Source of the DNA: Parapedobacter flavus
GTDB lineage: Bacteria; Bacteroidota; Bacteroidia; Sphingobacteriales; Sphingobacteriaceae
DNA: 64,000 nucleotides
Assembly: GCF_035818675.1 (NCBI RefSeq)
Contig: NZ_JAYKZZ010000022.1
Coordinates: 104,036 to 168,035, forward strand
Reading direction: 5' to 3'
In this document: positions 23,788 to 33,009 of the stretch, piece by piece
How positions within the stretch are numbered: the stretch's first letter is position 1
Layout: the number at the start of each line of letters is the position of its first letter
The notes under the pieces: generated by a model
What the model saw: only the letters and a program-made list of their open reading frames with translations
Told to the model about the DNA's origin: nothing
Databases searched by the model: none
Position numbers and translations under genes: made by a program

Positions 23788-25194
23788 TTACATGTGTATG
23801 GCGCGATTATCCGTTGCGGCGAGCGACGCTTCGCGGAGTGCCTCCGTATAGGTCGGGTGGGCATGACAGATGCGTGCGATATCTTCGGCCGAGGCCCGAT
23901 ATTCCATCGCTACGGTGGCTTCGGCAATCATGTCTGCGGCCCTGGGCCCGATGATATGTACACCCAATACTTCATCGGTGCTGGCATCGGCGAGCACTTT
24001 TACGAAACCATCGGTGTCGCCACTTGCCTTGGCGCGGCCGCTAGCCTTGAAGGGGAAAGAACCGGTTTTGTATTGGCGGCCATCTGCTTTCAGCTGCTCC
24101 TCGGTTTTGCCCACACTGGCCACTTCGGGCCAGGTATACACCACACCCGGAATGAGGTTGTAATCGATATGGGGTTTCTGGCCAGCAATCCGTTCGGCCA
24201 CATAGACCCCTTCGTCTTCGGCTTTGTGGGCCAGCATGGCCCCCTTCACCACGTCGCCGATGGCATACACCCCGGCTACGGGGGTTTCAAGGTGCTCGTT
24301 AACCGGTATTTTTTTCCCCCGTTCTTCCAGGGTAATGCCGATGTTTTCCAACCCGAGGCCTTCGGTATACGCAGTACGGCCCACGGCCACGATGCAATAA
24401 TCGCCTTCCCAAGAAACGGATTCGCCTTTTGGGTTTTCTGCGCTGACGGTAACTTTTTTCCCTTTCGTTGTGGCACCGGTTACTTTATGGCCCAGGTGGA
24501 ATTCCATGCCGAGCGACTTCTTCAGTACGCGTTGCAGCTCCTTGCCCAGTCCGCCGTCCATGGTTGGGATGATGCTCTTTTCATATTCGACTACCGACAC
24601 CTTGGCGCCCAGCCGCGCGTATACCGAACCCAGCTCGAGCCCGATAACGCCACCGCCGATGACGATCAGGTGGGTAGGGACCTCTTTCAAAGCCAAAGCT
24701 TCCGTGGATGTGATGATCCGCTTTTTGTCGATGGGTAGAAAGGGGAGGGCGGTGGGCTTGGAGCCCGACGCGATAATGATATGCTTTCCCGTCAGCTGTT
24801 CGGTCTTTCCTTTCTCGCCGGTGATCTTCACCGTGTTTTTATCGACAAAGGAACCCACACCTACAAAGCTGTCAATTTTGTTCTTTTTAAATAGGAAGGC
24901 GATGCCCGCTACATTTTGGGCAATAACGTCGTCTTTCCTGGCCATCATCTGCTTTACGTCCAACGCCAGGTTGCTGACATTGATGCCATGCCCCCCGAAG
25001 TGATGGGCAGCATTATGGTAATGTTCGGAGGAGTCTAATAGTGCTTTCGATGGGATGCACCCTACGTTTAGGCAGGTGCCTCCAAACGTGCTGTATTTTT
25101 CGATAATGGCTGTTTTCAAACCAAGTTGCGCGCAACGGATGGCGGCAACGTATCCACCGGGTCCACTGCCGATGATAATGACGTCGTACTGCAT
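23788..25194 (-). CDS. lpd: dihydrolipoyl dehydrogenase (E3), copy 2
   Basis: A 468-residue E3 flavoprotein with FAD-binding GSGPGGYVAA (residues 9-18), redox disulfide C41/C46 in GGTCLNVGCIPSK, NAD-site VIGGGVIGLELGS and the C-terminal HAHPTYTEALREA His-Glu pair. The CLNVGCIPSK form is that usually found with 2-oxoglutarate or branched-chain complexes, which is an inference. It has its own promoter and carries the thioesterase gene downstream. Confidence 0.96.
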   Translation of the reverse strand: MQYDVIIIGSGPGGYVAAIRCAQLGLKTAIIEKYSTFGGTCLNVGCIPSKALLDSSEHYHNAAHHFGGHGINVSNLALDVKQMMARKDDVIAQNVAGIAFLFKKNKIDSFVGVGSFVDKNTVKITGEKGKTEQLTGKHIIIASGSKPTALPFLPIDKKRIITSTEALALKEVPTHLIVIGGGVIGLELGSVYARLGAKVSVVEYEKSIIPTMDGGLGKELQRVLKKSLGMEFHLGHKVTGATTKGKKVTVSAENPKGESVSWEGDYCIVAVGRTAYTEGLGLENIGITLEERGKKIPVNEHLETPVAGVYAIGDVVKGAMLAHKAEDEGVYVAERIAGQKPHIDYNLIPGVVYTWPEVASVGKTEEQLKADGRQYKTGSFPFKASGRAKASGDTDGFVKVLADASTDEVLGVHIIGPRAADMIAEATVAMEYRASAEDIARICHAHPTYTEALREASLAATDNRAIHM

Positions 25195-25220
25195 GTGATG
25201 AAGTTAATCAATTCGATGAC

Positions 25221-25249
25221 CAAAGGTACATAATAATTGCGCATGCGCA
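25221..25249 (-). promoter_or_regulatory. lpd promoter with adjacent 12-bp palindrome
   Basis: On the minus strand, TACCTTTG lies at 25221-25228, about 27 bases before the ATG. The perfect palindrome TGCGCATGCGCA sits at 25238-25249, partly overlapping the place where the -33 element would be. It could be an operator. Confidence 0.5.
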
Positions 25250-25258
25250 GAAAAAGGA

Positions 25259-25287
25259 ACAAAAAAAGACAGCCGGTTGACTGTCTT
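25259..25287 (-). terminator. intrinsic terminator after the azurin gene
   Basis: The 7-bp stem AAGACAG/CTGTCTT (25266-25272 and 25281-25287) is followed, on the minus strand, by a T-run. It lies 31 bases beyond the azurin stop codon. Confidence 0.85.
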
Positions 25288-25317
25288 CTTTCATGATATC
25301 CTATGTTCTGTAACCGA

Positions 25318-25851
25318 TTATTCAGCTACGATTTTTCCATTCATCACCCCGTAGTGGCCAGGGAAACTGCAGACGAACGGATAAACACCTTTCTCGTCCA
25401 GCGTAAATTCAATCACATCTGTTTCGCCCGGTCCCAGTAATTTGGTGTGCGCGACGATAGAGGAAGCGAAGGTTGCAGGAATGTATTCGGAATCAACGGC
25501 CTTAATGGCTTCACCACCGAAAGCAGGTAGGTCAACTCCCGGTTGCAATACCACTACATTATGCCCCATCGATTCTTTAGGCATTTCACCAACATTTTTG
25601 AAGGTCAGCTTTACAGATTCGCCGGCTTTAACCCGGAAAAGTGTTTCGTTGTACTGCATCATATCGTTGCCTTCCAGCGCGATTTCGTTACTTACGGCCA
25701 CATCTGCCAAGCCCGGGATGTCTGCTGCCGGCGCTTGCTGCTCGGTGGTGGTTTCCGTGGTTTCGGTCGATTCTTCATTTGTTTGGTTGCCACCGCAAGC
25801 AGCGGCTAGAACTGCACCCGCCATTACGGGGATTAAAAAAAACTGTTTCAT
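25318..25851 (-). CDS. azurin-like blue copper lipoprotein
   Basis: A 177-residue type-1 copper protein. The lipobox ends at C19 (VLAAAC), followed by a Thr/Glu-rich linker, then the cupredoxin domain beginning ALEGNDMMQYN. The copper ligands are visible: His in MGHNVVVLQPG, and C-x4-H-x3-M in CSFPGHYGVM, which matches azurin Cys112-His117-Met121 spacing. Azurins carry single electrons between respiratory proteins. A membrane-anchored form facing the periplasm is inferred. A promoter lies at 25925-25953 and a terminator follows the gene. Confidence 0.93.
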   Translation of the reverse strand: MKQFFLIPVMAGAVLAAACGGNQTNEESTETTETTTEQQAPAADIPGLADVAVSNEIALEGNDMMQYNETLFRVKAGESVKLTFKNVGEMPKESMGHNVVVLQPGVDLPAFGGEAIKAVDSEYIPATFASSIVAHTKLLGPGETDVIEFTLDEKGVYPFVCSFPGHYGVMNGKIVAE

Positions 25852-25924
25852 TTTGTGTATAAATCTAATGTTCAGATAGTACGTTATCTATGCAAACATA
25901 CAGCGAACTGATTTGTTTGCGGCC

Positions 25925-25953
25925 CAAAGGTAGTTGAATTTGGAACGTAACAA
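25925..25953 (-). promoter_or_regulatory. azurin promoter
   Basis: On the minus strand TTG (25951-25953), 18 bases, then TACCTTTG (25925-25932). A second -7-like box, TATGTTTG (25893-25900), lies nearer the gene without a -33 partner. Confidence 0.6.
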
Positions 25954-25986
25954 AAGTGTATTTATCACTAAATTGTAAATTTAGCA

Positions 25987-27600
25987 TTACGTGTCGGTTT
26001 TACGTTTCGCCTCGGTGAGTGTTTTAATGAGCTGGTAAAGTGATACGGGATCAAACGGCTTGCCCACTACCGCATCGGCCCCTGCTGCATAGGCAGCCTG
26101 TTGTTCGCGCTGCAATACAGACGCTGAAATGGAAATGATGGGAATCTGCCGGATGTATTCCCGCTCGTCGCTTCTGATGGCCTTGATGGCTTCAAACCCA
26201 CTCATTACGGGCATGTGGGCATCCATGAGGATGAGGCTGTAAGGGGAGCTTTCGACCTTATCCAGGGCCTCTCTTCCGTTTTTAACCGTATCAACTGCGA
26301 TACCCCATGTTTTCAACATGTGCGTAACCATGAAGCTGTTCAGTTCATTGTCTTCGGCAAGAAGTACATTCACGTTGTTGAGGGCCGGCATATCCGTGTA
26401 TTGCTTTTTGTCCGATTTTGATGCCGTTTCTGAATCGGCCTCATCGAACCAGCATTGGAATACAAATTCGCTGCCTTTACCCAATTCACTATATGCATGT
26501 ATCTGGCCTTTGTGCAGAATCACCAACCGTTTTACGATTGCCAGCCCCAGGCCGGTGCCACCGAAACGTTTGGTAATCCCTTCTTCGCCTTGCTCGAACG
26601 ATTGGAAAATCTTATCGATGGCATTGCTGTTGATACCAATACCCGTATCTTTTACCGAAAACTGGATATGGAGCCGTTGCTGCGCGCGGTTAAGCAGTTT
26701 CGTTTCCAGTGTAACACTGCCTTGCTCGGTGAATTTGATGCCATTTGAGATCAGGTTACTTAATATCTGCGTGAGCCGCAGCGAATCGGCCAGTACCTGT
26801 TTAGGTAGTTTGCTATCTGTAATGGCATGGAAAACGATGCCTTTCTGTTCGGCCTTGTAGCTGAACAGGCTGTTGAGTTCCTCGATGATGCTGGGTAACG
26901 ATGTCCGCGAATAATCGAGCCGCATTTTCCCCGAATCGATTTTCGATAGGTCCAGGATGTCGTTGATGATGAGCAATAGTTGTTGCGACGCGTTTTCGAG
27001 GTAATCCAACCACTCCGACTGCTGTTCGTTAAGCGGTGAGTTGCGTAACATCGCCGTAATGCCGGTAATGCCGTTTATGGGTGTACGTATTTCATGACTC
27101 ATATTGGCGAGGAAGTTCTCCTTGGAGCTACGGGCCTGGTCGGCTTCCTTTTTGGCCTTGACCAGCTCGATGTGCGAGCGCTCGAGTTCTTCGTTTTTGC
27201 GTTTCAGTTCTCGCTGGATGTACACCTGTTGCATGAATGATTTTACCTTCGCTACCGTGATGTCTGCATTAAGGGGTTTATAGAGGTAGTCTACGGCCCC
27301 ACTATGCAGTCCTTTGAGCAAGAACTTATCTTCCTTGGAAATGGCCGTAACCATAATCACCATGATTTGCCAGGTTTTTGGATTACTCTGGAGTAGTGAG
27401 ACAAACTCAAAACCATTGATTTCGGGCATCTGTACGTCTACCATAGCAATAGCGATGTCGTTGTTCCAGCAATACCGAAGTGCTTCGTTGGGCGAGGTGC
27501 TTCCCCAGATGTCCAAATTGTCGATATCCGCTAGCAGCGCCTTAAGGCTCAGTACGTTTTCTTCTTTGTCGTCTACGATGACTAACTTCAATTTCTCCAT
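25987..27600 (-). CDS. hybrid histidine kinase (REC-HisKA-HATPase-REC)
   Basis: A 537-residue cytoplasmic protein without membrane helices. The N-terminal receiver has the acceptor aspartate in IAIAMVDVQMPEINGFEF. A short coiled linker leads to HisKA (SKENFLANMSHEIRTPINGI) and the ATPase domain (SNLISNGIKFTEQG, VKDTGIGI, GTGLGLAIV). A C-terminal receiver carries SLILMDAHMPVMSGFEA. It is the last of three genes (large hybrid kinase, CheR, this kinase) on the minus strand, an arrangement common in Bacteroidetes and other bacteria for stress or envelope signalling. The signal is unknown. Confidence 0.93.
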   Translation of the reverse strand: MEKLKLVIVDDKEENVLSLKALLADIDNLDIWGSTSPNEALRYCWNNDIAIAMVDVQMPEINGFEFVSLLQSNPKTWQIMVIMVTAISKEDKFLLKGLHSGAVDYLYKPLNADITVAKVKSFMQQVYIQRELKRKNEELERSHIELVKAKKEADQARSSKENFLANMSHEIRTPINGITGITAMLRNSPLNEQQSEWLDYLENASQQLLLIINDILDLSKIDSGKMRLDYSRTSLPSIIEELNSLFSYKAEQKGIVFHAITDSKLPKQVLADSLRLTQILSNLISNGIKFTEQGSVTLETKLLNRAQQRLHIQFSVKDTGIGINSNAIDKIFQSFEQGEEGITKRFGGTGLGLAIVKRLVILHKGQIHAYSELGKGSEFVFQCWFDEADSETASKSDKKQYTDMPALNNVNVLLAEDNELNSFMVTHMLKTWGIAVDTVKNGREALDKVESSPYSLILMDAHMPVMSGFEAIKAIRSDEREYIRQIPIISISASVLQREQQAAYAAGADAVVGKPFDPVSLYQLIKTLTEAKRKTDT

Positions 27601-27649
27601 AAACTAATGACTAAAAATGATTCGACTGTTAGTGCCATGGTTACTTAGC

Positions 27650-28486
27650 TTAAGCAATTTTTTGATAGATGTTGTGTGTTTTACTAATGATTCTGAATTT
27701 GTCTTTTATGCCGTTGGGCGGGAGCGTTTCTTTCGCTCCCAAGCAAAGGAAGCCAAATAGTGCGAGGCTCGCGTAGCAGAGGCCCACAACCTGGCGCTGC
27801 AGGTCGGTATTGAAATAAATAAGCACGTTGCGGCAGGTAATCAAGTGGAATTCGTTGAAAACACCATCGGATACGAGGTTGTGTGTGGAAAATAAGATGT
27901 TTTTGCGCAACTCATGATGGAAAACGGCGGCATCGTATTTGGCTGTATAATATTCAGATAGCGAGTCGTCCGACGCTGTTTGTAGGTAATTGTCGGAATA
28001 GATTTTCATCTTTTTCAGATCAATGATGCCCTGCTTTGCACGTTCGATAACCTCCGCGTTGATATCGGTTCCATAGATGAAAGTACGGTTGTATAACCCT
28101 CTTTTGGCGAGCAGGATGGCGAGGGAGTAAACCTCTTCGCCGGTAGCGCACCCCGCACTCCAAACCTTGATGTGCGGAAAGGTGGCAAGGTAGGGGGTGA
28201 TCTCCTCGCGCAGGGCCTTATAGAATGCGGGGTCTCGGAACATTGCTGTTACAGTAACCGTTACCTCAATAAGAAACGTATTGAAAAAGCCCGGTGCGTT
28301 TACCAAGTGGTCCTTTAGGGCCATGAAATCAATCTGGTAAATCGCCAGGATGCGCGATATACGCCGCTTTAACGATGCCCTTGAATAACCCCCCAAATCC
28401 AGGCCATGGACATTATTTATCAAGGTTATCAGCTCTTCCACGTTTCCGAATGATACCGCCATTTGTTTGCCATTTAACTTAACCAA
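27650..28486 (-). CDS. CheR-type protein-glutamate methyltransferase
   Basis: A 278-residue SAM-dependent methyltransferase. The all-alpha CheR N-terminal domain (LITLINNVHGLDLGGYSRASLKRRI) is followed by the SAM-binding core with VWSAGCATGEEVYSLAILLA and the catalytic-domain segment FHLITCRNVLIYF. No chemoreceptors and no cheB are nearby, so it more likely modifies or signals to the flanking hybrid kinases than to chemotaxis receptors (inference). Its 5' end overlaps the upstream kinase gene by 13 bases, so translation is coupled. Confidence 0.9.
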   Translation of the reverse strand: MVKLNGKQMAVSFGNVEELITLINNVHGLDLGGYSRASLKRRISRILAIYQIDFMALKDHLVNAPGFFNTFLIEVTVTVTAMFRDPAFYKALREEITPYLATFPHIKVWSAGCATGEEVYSLAILLAKRGLYNRTFIYGTDINAEVIERAKQGIIDLKKMKIYSDNYLQTASDDSLSEYYTAKYDAAVFHHELRKNILFSTHNLVSDGVFNEFHLITCRNVLIYFNTDLQRQVVGLCYASLALFGFLCLGAKETLPPNGIKDKFRIISKTHNIYQKIA

Positions 28487-31400
28487 ACCCGCAACAAAGA
28501 CAACAATTTGTTTACATCCACTGGCTTAGCAATGTAATCGCTTGCGCCAACATCGAGAACGCGTTGCCGATCACCTTGCATCGCCTTGGCCGTAACGGCG
28601 ATTACCGGCAGCGCAGCAAACTGTTTGTTAGCCCGGATTTTCATGATGGCTTCGTAACCGTCCATTTCCGGCATCATGATATCCATTAAAACCAGATCGA
28701 TACCCGGACTGTCTTTTAATATATCCAGCGCCTCCCTGCCATTGTTGGCCGTATCGATGGTGAGCTCGTAAGGAGCGAACACGGTGCTTAGTGCAAAAAT
28801 ATTCCGCATATCATCGTCAACGAGCAGGATGTGCTTTCCCGTCAGGATATCGTGCATGTGGATCGTTTTCGATTCCGGCCCGGTGGAATATACGCGGATT
28901 GGAGACAGCTTATCGCGATTTAGTCGGTTTATGAACAACTTCACCTCATCGAGGATACGGCTGTTGGACTTTTCCGACTTCAATACCATGGTTTTCGCGT
29001 GTTGCAAAATGCGTCGGGCCATTTCGGTGGTGAGCTCCATGGCCGTGTTGATGATGACTGGTATGTCGGCATATGGCTGGGTCTGTTTGATCTCGTCGAG
29101 TAGGTCAATCCCCGATATGTCTGGTAGATCGATATCCAGCACGATGCCGTCATAACGCTCGCCCTCCTTCAGGTATGCCAGCGCCTCAGCTCCTGTAAAT
29201 GCCTGCTTTACATCCACGCCACCATCTTCCAGGAACGATTTAAGGTTGTCGCTTTGAATTTCGTGGTCTTCTACAACCAGCACTTTCTTGAGTGGCGAAG
29301 CGATGGTCTTATGCAAATGAGTGAATACTTCATCGAGCGATTTCTTGCTGGCCGGTTTTACCAGGAAACCAACGGCTTCAGTACCAATCGGGTGTTTTTC
29401 CGGTCGGTGTGCCGACATCAGGTGGACGGGAATATCCTGGGTAGTAGGGTTGCTTTTCAATTTTTTGAGCACCGTCCAGCCATCCATGACGGGGAGCATG
29501 ATGTCGAGGATAATGGCATGTGGTATGGCGTCTAGGGCCATTTGTAGACCGGCGTCTCCGCGGCGGGCGACGAGTGTATCGAATCCCTGCTCCTGGGCGT
29601 AGCTTTCTAGGATGTCTGCAAAGTTCCGGTCGTCTTCTACAATCAACAGCCGTTTGGGGCCGCCTGCATCGAGCACCTTTTCTGGTGCTGGTGTGTGCTG
29701 TTCTTTCCGGTCCTCAGATGGAACCGATAGCGATGCTGTATTTGCCTCAGGAATACAGGCTGCCGTTTCAGGATTGTTGTGCAGTGGGAGGAACAAGGTA
29801 AAGGCGCTGCCTTTGGCTATTGCGCTGGTTACGTGTATACTGCCTTTGAGTAAGGTGGCGAGTTCCAGGCAAATGGATAGCCCTAACCCCGTGCCTCCGA
29901 ACTGGCGGCTCGTGGAGCCATCCGCTTGTTTGAACGCTTCAAAAATCAGTTGTTGCTTTTCTGGCGCGATGCCGACACCCGTATCGGTCACCGCGATGGC
30001 GATGGCCTGGTCTGACGTTACATCCTTCAATAAGCCGGGTCTCCAATCGGGTGATTCACTTGCCCGCATGAACTGTAGTTCCACACGGCCTTTTTCTTTC
30101 GTGAATTTGAACGCATTGGAGAGAAGATTTTTAAGTATCTGCCTTAACCGTTGTTCGTCTGTCATGATACCCACCGGAAGTCCTTCGTTTACCGTGATGC
30201 GGAAGTCGAGACCCCTGCTGTCTGCAACGCTGCCGAACAGGTCGAGCATGTCTTCGGCAATGGACGACAGGGTAATGTTTTCCAACAACAGTTCGATATT
30301 GCCCGATTCAATCTTTGATAAGTCGAGGATGTTATCGATAAGATCGAGTAAATCGGAGCCTGCATGGTGAATGACCGAAGCATATTTCACCTGTTCCGCT
30401 AGGAGGTTTCCGGTTTTGTTTTCTTCCAATAGCTTGGCAAGGATGAGGATGCTGTTGAGGGGGGTGCGTAGTTCGTGGCTCATATTAGCCATGAATTCCG
30501 ATTTATATTTGCCCGATTGTTCCAGTTCGCCCACCTTCAGGGCAATGGATTGGCGTGCCAGGTCGAGGGAGATGTTGCGCTCTTCCAATAAGCGGGCTTT
30601 TTCTTCGAGCTCGAGGTTGGCGTTTTTGAGCTCCTCCTGTTGTACCCGCAGTTCTTCTTGCTGTGCTTCCAGCTCTTCCGCTTGTTGCTGGGTTTCTTCA
30701 TAAAGGTGGACGAGCGCAGCGTGTGTCTGCGCCACTTTGCTGGCTACCGCCAAGGAAATCCCAGCCCGTTGTAGGAATTGAAGGGTTTCTTGGTCTATTT
30801 CGCGGAAAAAGCCGATTTCCATAACCCCGAGAACCTCTTCTTCGTAAATGAGGGGTTGGACAACGATGTTTTTTGGCGTGGTACGGCCCAATGATGAGGT
30901 AACAGTAAGGTAATTTTCCGGTATATCCGATAAGACAAGCTGTTTTTGACATGTGATACTTTCGCCCGCCATACCTTGCCCACCCATAATCTTGGAGGGC
31001 ATGTCTTCTGTCTCAACAGCATATGACCCTGCGTGGATATATACGTCTTCGTGCGATGCACTTTTGAGGTAGATCGTGCCGACTTTCGCTTGTACATGCT
31101 GGCAGGTCGTCCGGATGGCATTTGTCGCAATTTCTTTTTCACTGCGCCCGCCACGTGTCTGGTTGTCAAGCGCAGCTAAACCGCTGAGTATCCAATTATC
31201 AATTTCTTTTTCTTTCGATAGCCTGCTCAGATCGCGATTGGACTGACGGATACGGTAGGCAATCTTCTTGTTGTGTTCAAACGATTTCGTGATGTAAACC
31301 AGCAGCCATATGATGAGCGCAAAGACCAGTATGGCCGTGACGATATAGGTAGTCTTAATGCTCGTAAGCGTGGAGTGGCCGATGTCTATTTGTTTGAATA

Positions 31401-31491
31401 ATAAGATGAGGTAAAACAAGCTAACGATTAGGATAGCAATCAAGAGAGAGAAACCTAAATAGATATGCCCGCTGAACGTTAGTCTTTTCAT
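28474..31491 (-). CDS. large hybrid histidine kinase with GAF, coiled coil and three receiver domains
   Basis: A 1005-residue kinase. Two N-terminal membrane helices (about residues 12-32 and 43-68) are followed by a GAF domain (KEIATNAIRTTCQHVQ, then GQGMAGESI), a Glu-rich coiled coil, HisKA (EFMANMSHELRTPLNSI), the ATPase domain (LLSNAFKFT, DTGVGI, GTGLGLSI) and three receivers with acceptor aspartates in IILDIMLPVMDGW, IVLDIDLPDISGI and VLMDIMMPEMDGY. It heads the three-gene signalling cluster. The upstream 31492-31657 contains a -7 box TACTTTTG at 31599-31606 and a palindrome. The sensed signal is unknown. Confidence 0.92.
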   Translation of the reverse strand: MKRLTFSGHIYLGFSLLIAILIVSLFYLILLFKQIDIGHSTLTSIKTTYIVTAILVFALIIWLLVYITKSFEHNKKIAYRIRQSNRDLSRLSKEKEIDNWILSGLAALDNQTRGGRSEKEIATNAIRTTCQHVQAKVGTIYLKSASHEDVYIHAGSYAVETEDMPSKIMGGQGMAGESITCQKQLVLSDIPENYLTVTSSLGRTTPKNIVVQPLIYEEEVLGVMEIGFFREIDQETLQFLQRAGISLAVASKVAQTHAALVHLYEETQQQAEELEAQQEELRVQQEELKNANLELEEKARLLEERNISLDLARQSIALKVGELEQSGKYKSEFMANMSHELRTPLNSILILAKLLEENKTGNLLAEQVKYASVIHHAGSDLLDLIDNILDLSKIESGNIELLLENITLSSIAEDMLDLFGSVADSRGLDFRITVNEGLPVGIMTDEQRLRQILKNLLSNAFKFTKEKGRVELQFMRASESPDWRPGLLKDVTSDQAIAIAVTDTGVGIAPEKQQLIFEAFKQADGSTSRQFGGTGLGLSICLELATLLKGSIHVTSAIAKGSAFTLFLPLHNNPETAACIPEANTASLSVPSEDRKEQHTPAPEKVLDAGGPKRLLIVEDDRNFADILESYAQEQGFDTLVARRGDAGLQMALDAIPHAIILDIMLPVMDGWTVLKKLKSNPTTQDIPVHLMSAHRPEKHPIGTEAVGFLVKPASKKSLDEVFTHLHKTIASPLKKVLVVEDHEIQSDNLKSFLEDGGVDVKQAFTGAEALAYLKEGERYDGIVLDIDLPDISGIDLLDEIKQTQPYADIPVIINTAMELTTEMARRILQHAKTMVLKSEKSNSRILDEVKLFINRLNRDKLSPIRVYSTGPESKTIHMHDILTGKHILLVDDDMRNIFALSTVFAPYELTIDTANNGREALDILKDSPGIDLVLMDIMMPEMDGYEAIMKIRANKQFAALPVIAVTAKAMQGDRQRVLDVGASDYIAKPVDVNKLLSLLRVWLS

Positions 31492-31531
31492 CTGTTCTTA
31501 TTTACTTTCAGTTGCAGATGGAGCCTTAGAT

Positions 31532-31560
31532 GACTAATTTTGCCAATTGGCGAATTAGTC
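31532..31560. repeat. inverted repeat GACTAATT/AATTAGTC
   Basis: Arms of 8 bp at 31532-31539 and 31553-31560 surround TTGCCAATTGGCG. It is related to the CTAATTTGCC/GGCAAATTAG palindrome at 48.3-48.5 kb. It lies in the leader of the large hybrid kinase gene. Confidence 0.7.
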
Positions 31561-31657
31561 ATGTCGGGTTCATAATCAACTCGTTTCCTAATTTGCTGCA
31601 AAAGTACGAAAAGTCAAGACACGAACGATATGTGCAACACAGTTTAACATGGCTGGT

Positions 31658-32824
31658 CTAAAGTATGGGGTGCCTTTCGAACGGTTGGGTAGGGTCAAAT
31701 AAGTAACGGTATGTATGATGCGTTTTATAAATGGTGCCGCCGATATACCGCGCTACGTTCATCATTTTCGGATTGAAATCGCCAATCCAGTTCATTTGGA
31801 TGTCTTTGTACCCTACTTGCGTTGGGTCTCGTACGACTTTCGTTCCCGCTATAATGAGTGCAGCCTCTACGCCTTTCCGCTGGTGGTCGGGTACGACGCC
31901 GAATACAATGCCAAACATCGTGTCGCAACGCTTCTGCCACCGGTTCCAGACAAAAAGGAGCTTTCCCCATAAGGTGAGTTTCCCATTCATGTATTTCACG
32001 ATGAGTTGGTTCACGTCTGGGATATTTACCCAGAAAGCAACCGGCTTACCATGATAGTAGGCAAACCATATGATTTTCGGGTCAACGATGGGTTTCATGC
32101 TTTGCATGAGTTTACGGGCATTTTCGATGCTCATCGGACTTACACCTTCGTGCCTTGCCCACGCCTCGTTGTATACCGTGCAGAAATCGTCGGCAGCTTT
32201 ATCGAGTTTCCGGCCGTCTATATGGCTGAACGTGTAGCCCGAATCTTGCAGGGTGTCCATCGCCTTCTCGCTCACCCTCTTTGATAGTTCGGTCGCAATT
32301 TTACGCCTATAAGTAAACTGTTTGAAGTACGTTTGGAAACCGTACCGCTCAAAAAGTTGTTGATAATATGGCGGGTTGTAATTACAGCAATAGCACGGCG
32401 GGTGGAAGCCTTCAACTAGAAGGCCCCACCAGCGCTCGCGGTCGCCGAAATTAATCGGTCCATCCATGGCCTGTATCCCCTTTTCTTGGAGCCATGCTTT
32501 TGCCGTGTCGAAAAGCATATTGGCGGCCTCCTGGTTATCGATACATTCGAAGAAGCCGCAGCCGCCCACCGGAAATTCGTCGCGTTCGAAGGTGTTATTG
32601 CTGTAGAATGCGGCGATGCGGCCGATAAAGCGGCCTGTATGGTCGCGCAGCAGCCAACGGACACAATTGCCGGTACGGTACCGCGGGTTGGTTTTCGGGT
32701 CGAATACCTGCTGCACGTCGCTGTCGAACGGCCGGATGTAGTTCGGGTCATGGCTGTAAATCGCGGGGGCCATGGTTACAAACGATCGGGTTAATTGTGC
32801 TCCGGTAACGGGTATGATATCCAT
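31658..32824 (-). CDS. GNAT-like N-acetyltransferase, substrate unknown
   Basis: A 388-residue protein (start ATG 32824, MDIIPVTGAQLTRSFVTMAP) made of an N-terminal GNAT-like half (RFIGRIAAFYSNNTF, then GGCGFFECIDNQEAANMLFDTAKAWLQEKG) and a second half with FWVNIPDVNQLI and FGVVPDHQRKGVEAALI, which resembles an acetyl-CoA-binding loop. The protein family is common in Bacteroidetes and has no assigned substrate. An upstream in-frame ATG at 32989 would extend it into the floA promoter region, so the shorter start is preferred. Confidence 0.7.
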   Translation of the reverse strand: MDIIPVTGAQLTRSFVTMAPAIYSHDPNYIRPFDSDVQQVFDPKTNPRYRTGNCVRWLLRDHTGRFIGRIAAFYSNNTFERDEFPVGGCGFFECIDNQEAANMLFDTAKAWLQEKGIQAMDGPINFGDRERWWGLLVEGFHPPCYCCNYNPPYYQQLFERYGFQTYFKQFTYRRKIATELSKRVSEKAMDTLQDSGYTFSHIDGRKLDKAADDFCTVYNEAWARHEGVSPMSIENARKLMQSMKPIVDPKIIWFAYYHGKPVAFWVNIPDVNQLIVKYMNGKLTLWGKLLFVWNRWQKRCDTMFGIVFGVVPDHQRKGVEAALIIAGTKVVRDPTQVGYKDIQMNWIGDFNPKMMNVARYIGGTIYKTHHTYRYLFDPTQPFERHPIL

Positions 32825-32942
32825 AGTTGCTGTAGAATCGATTCTATCGGTGCTAAAAATAGCGTTTTGCTTCCGTTTCTCCAAGTGTTGAACGCGGGCG
32901 GCTGGCGAAAAAGCGGTGGCCGAGCTGAAAAGGTCATTTTTT

Positions 32943-32973
32943 TTGAGATAGCGGCAAAAAAGTTCTATCTTTA
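32943..32973 (+). promoter_or_regulatory. floA promoter
   Basis: TTG (32943-32945), 20 bases, TATCTTTA (32966-32973). The predicted start point is about 30 bases before the floA ATG. Confidence 0.65.
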
Positions 32974-33009
32974 GAAACATTAAATGCATTATAAAACGTA
33001 TTGAACCTT

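Noticed and set aside
23668..24738. 356-codon plus-strand frame over lpd copy 2
   Set aside because: Antisense to a well-conserved E3 gene.
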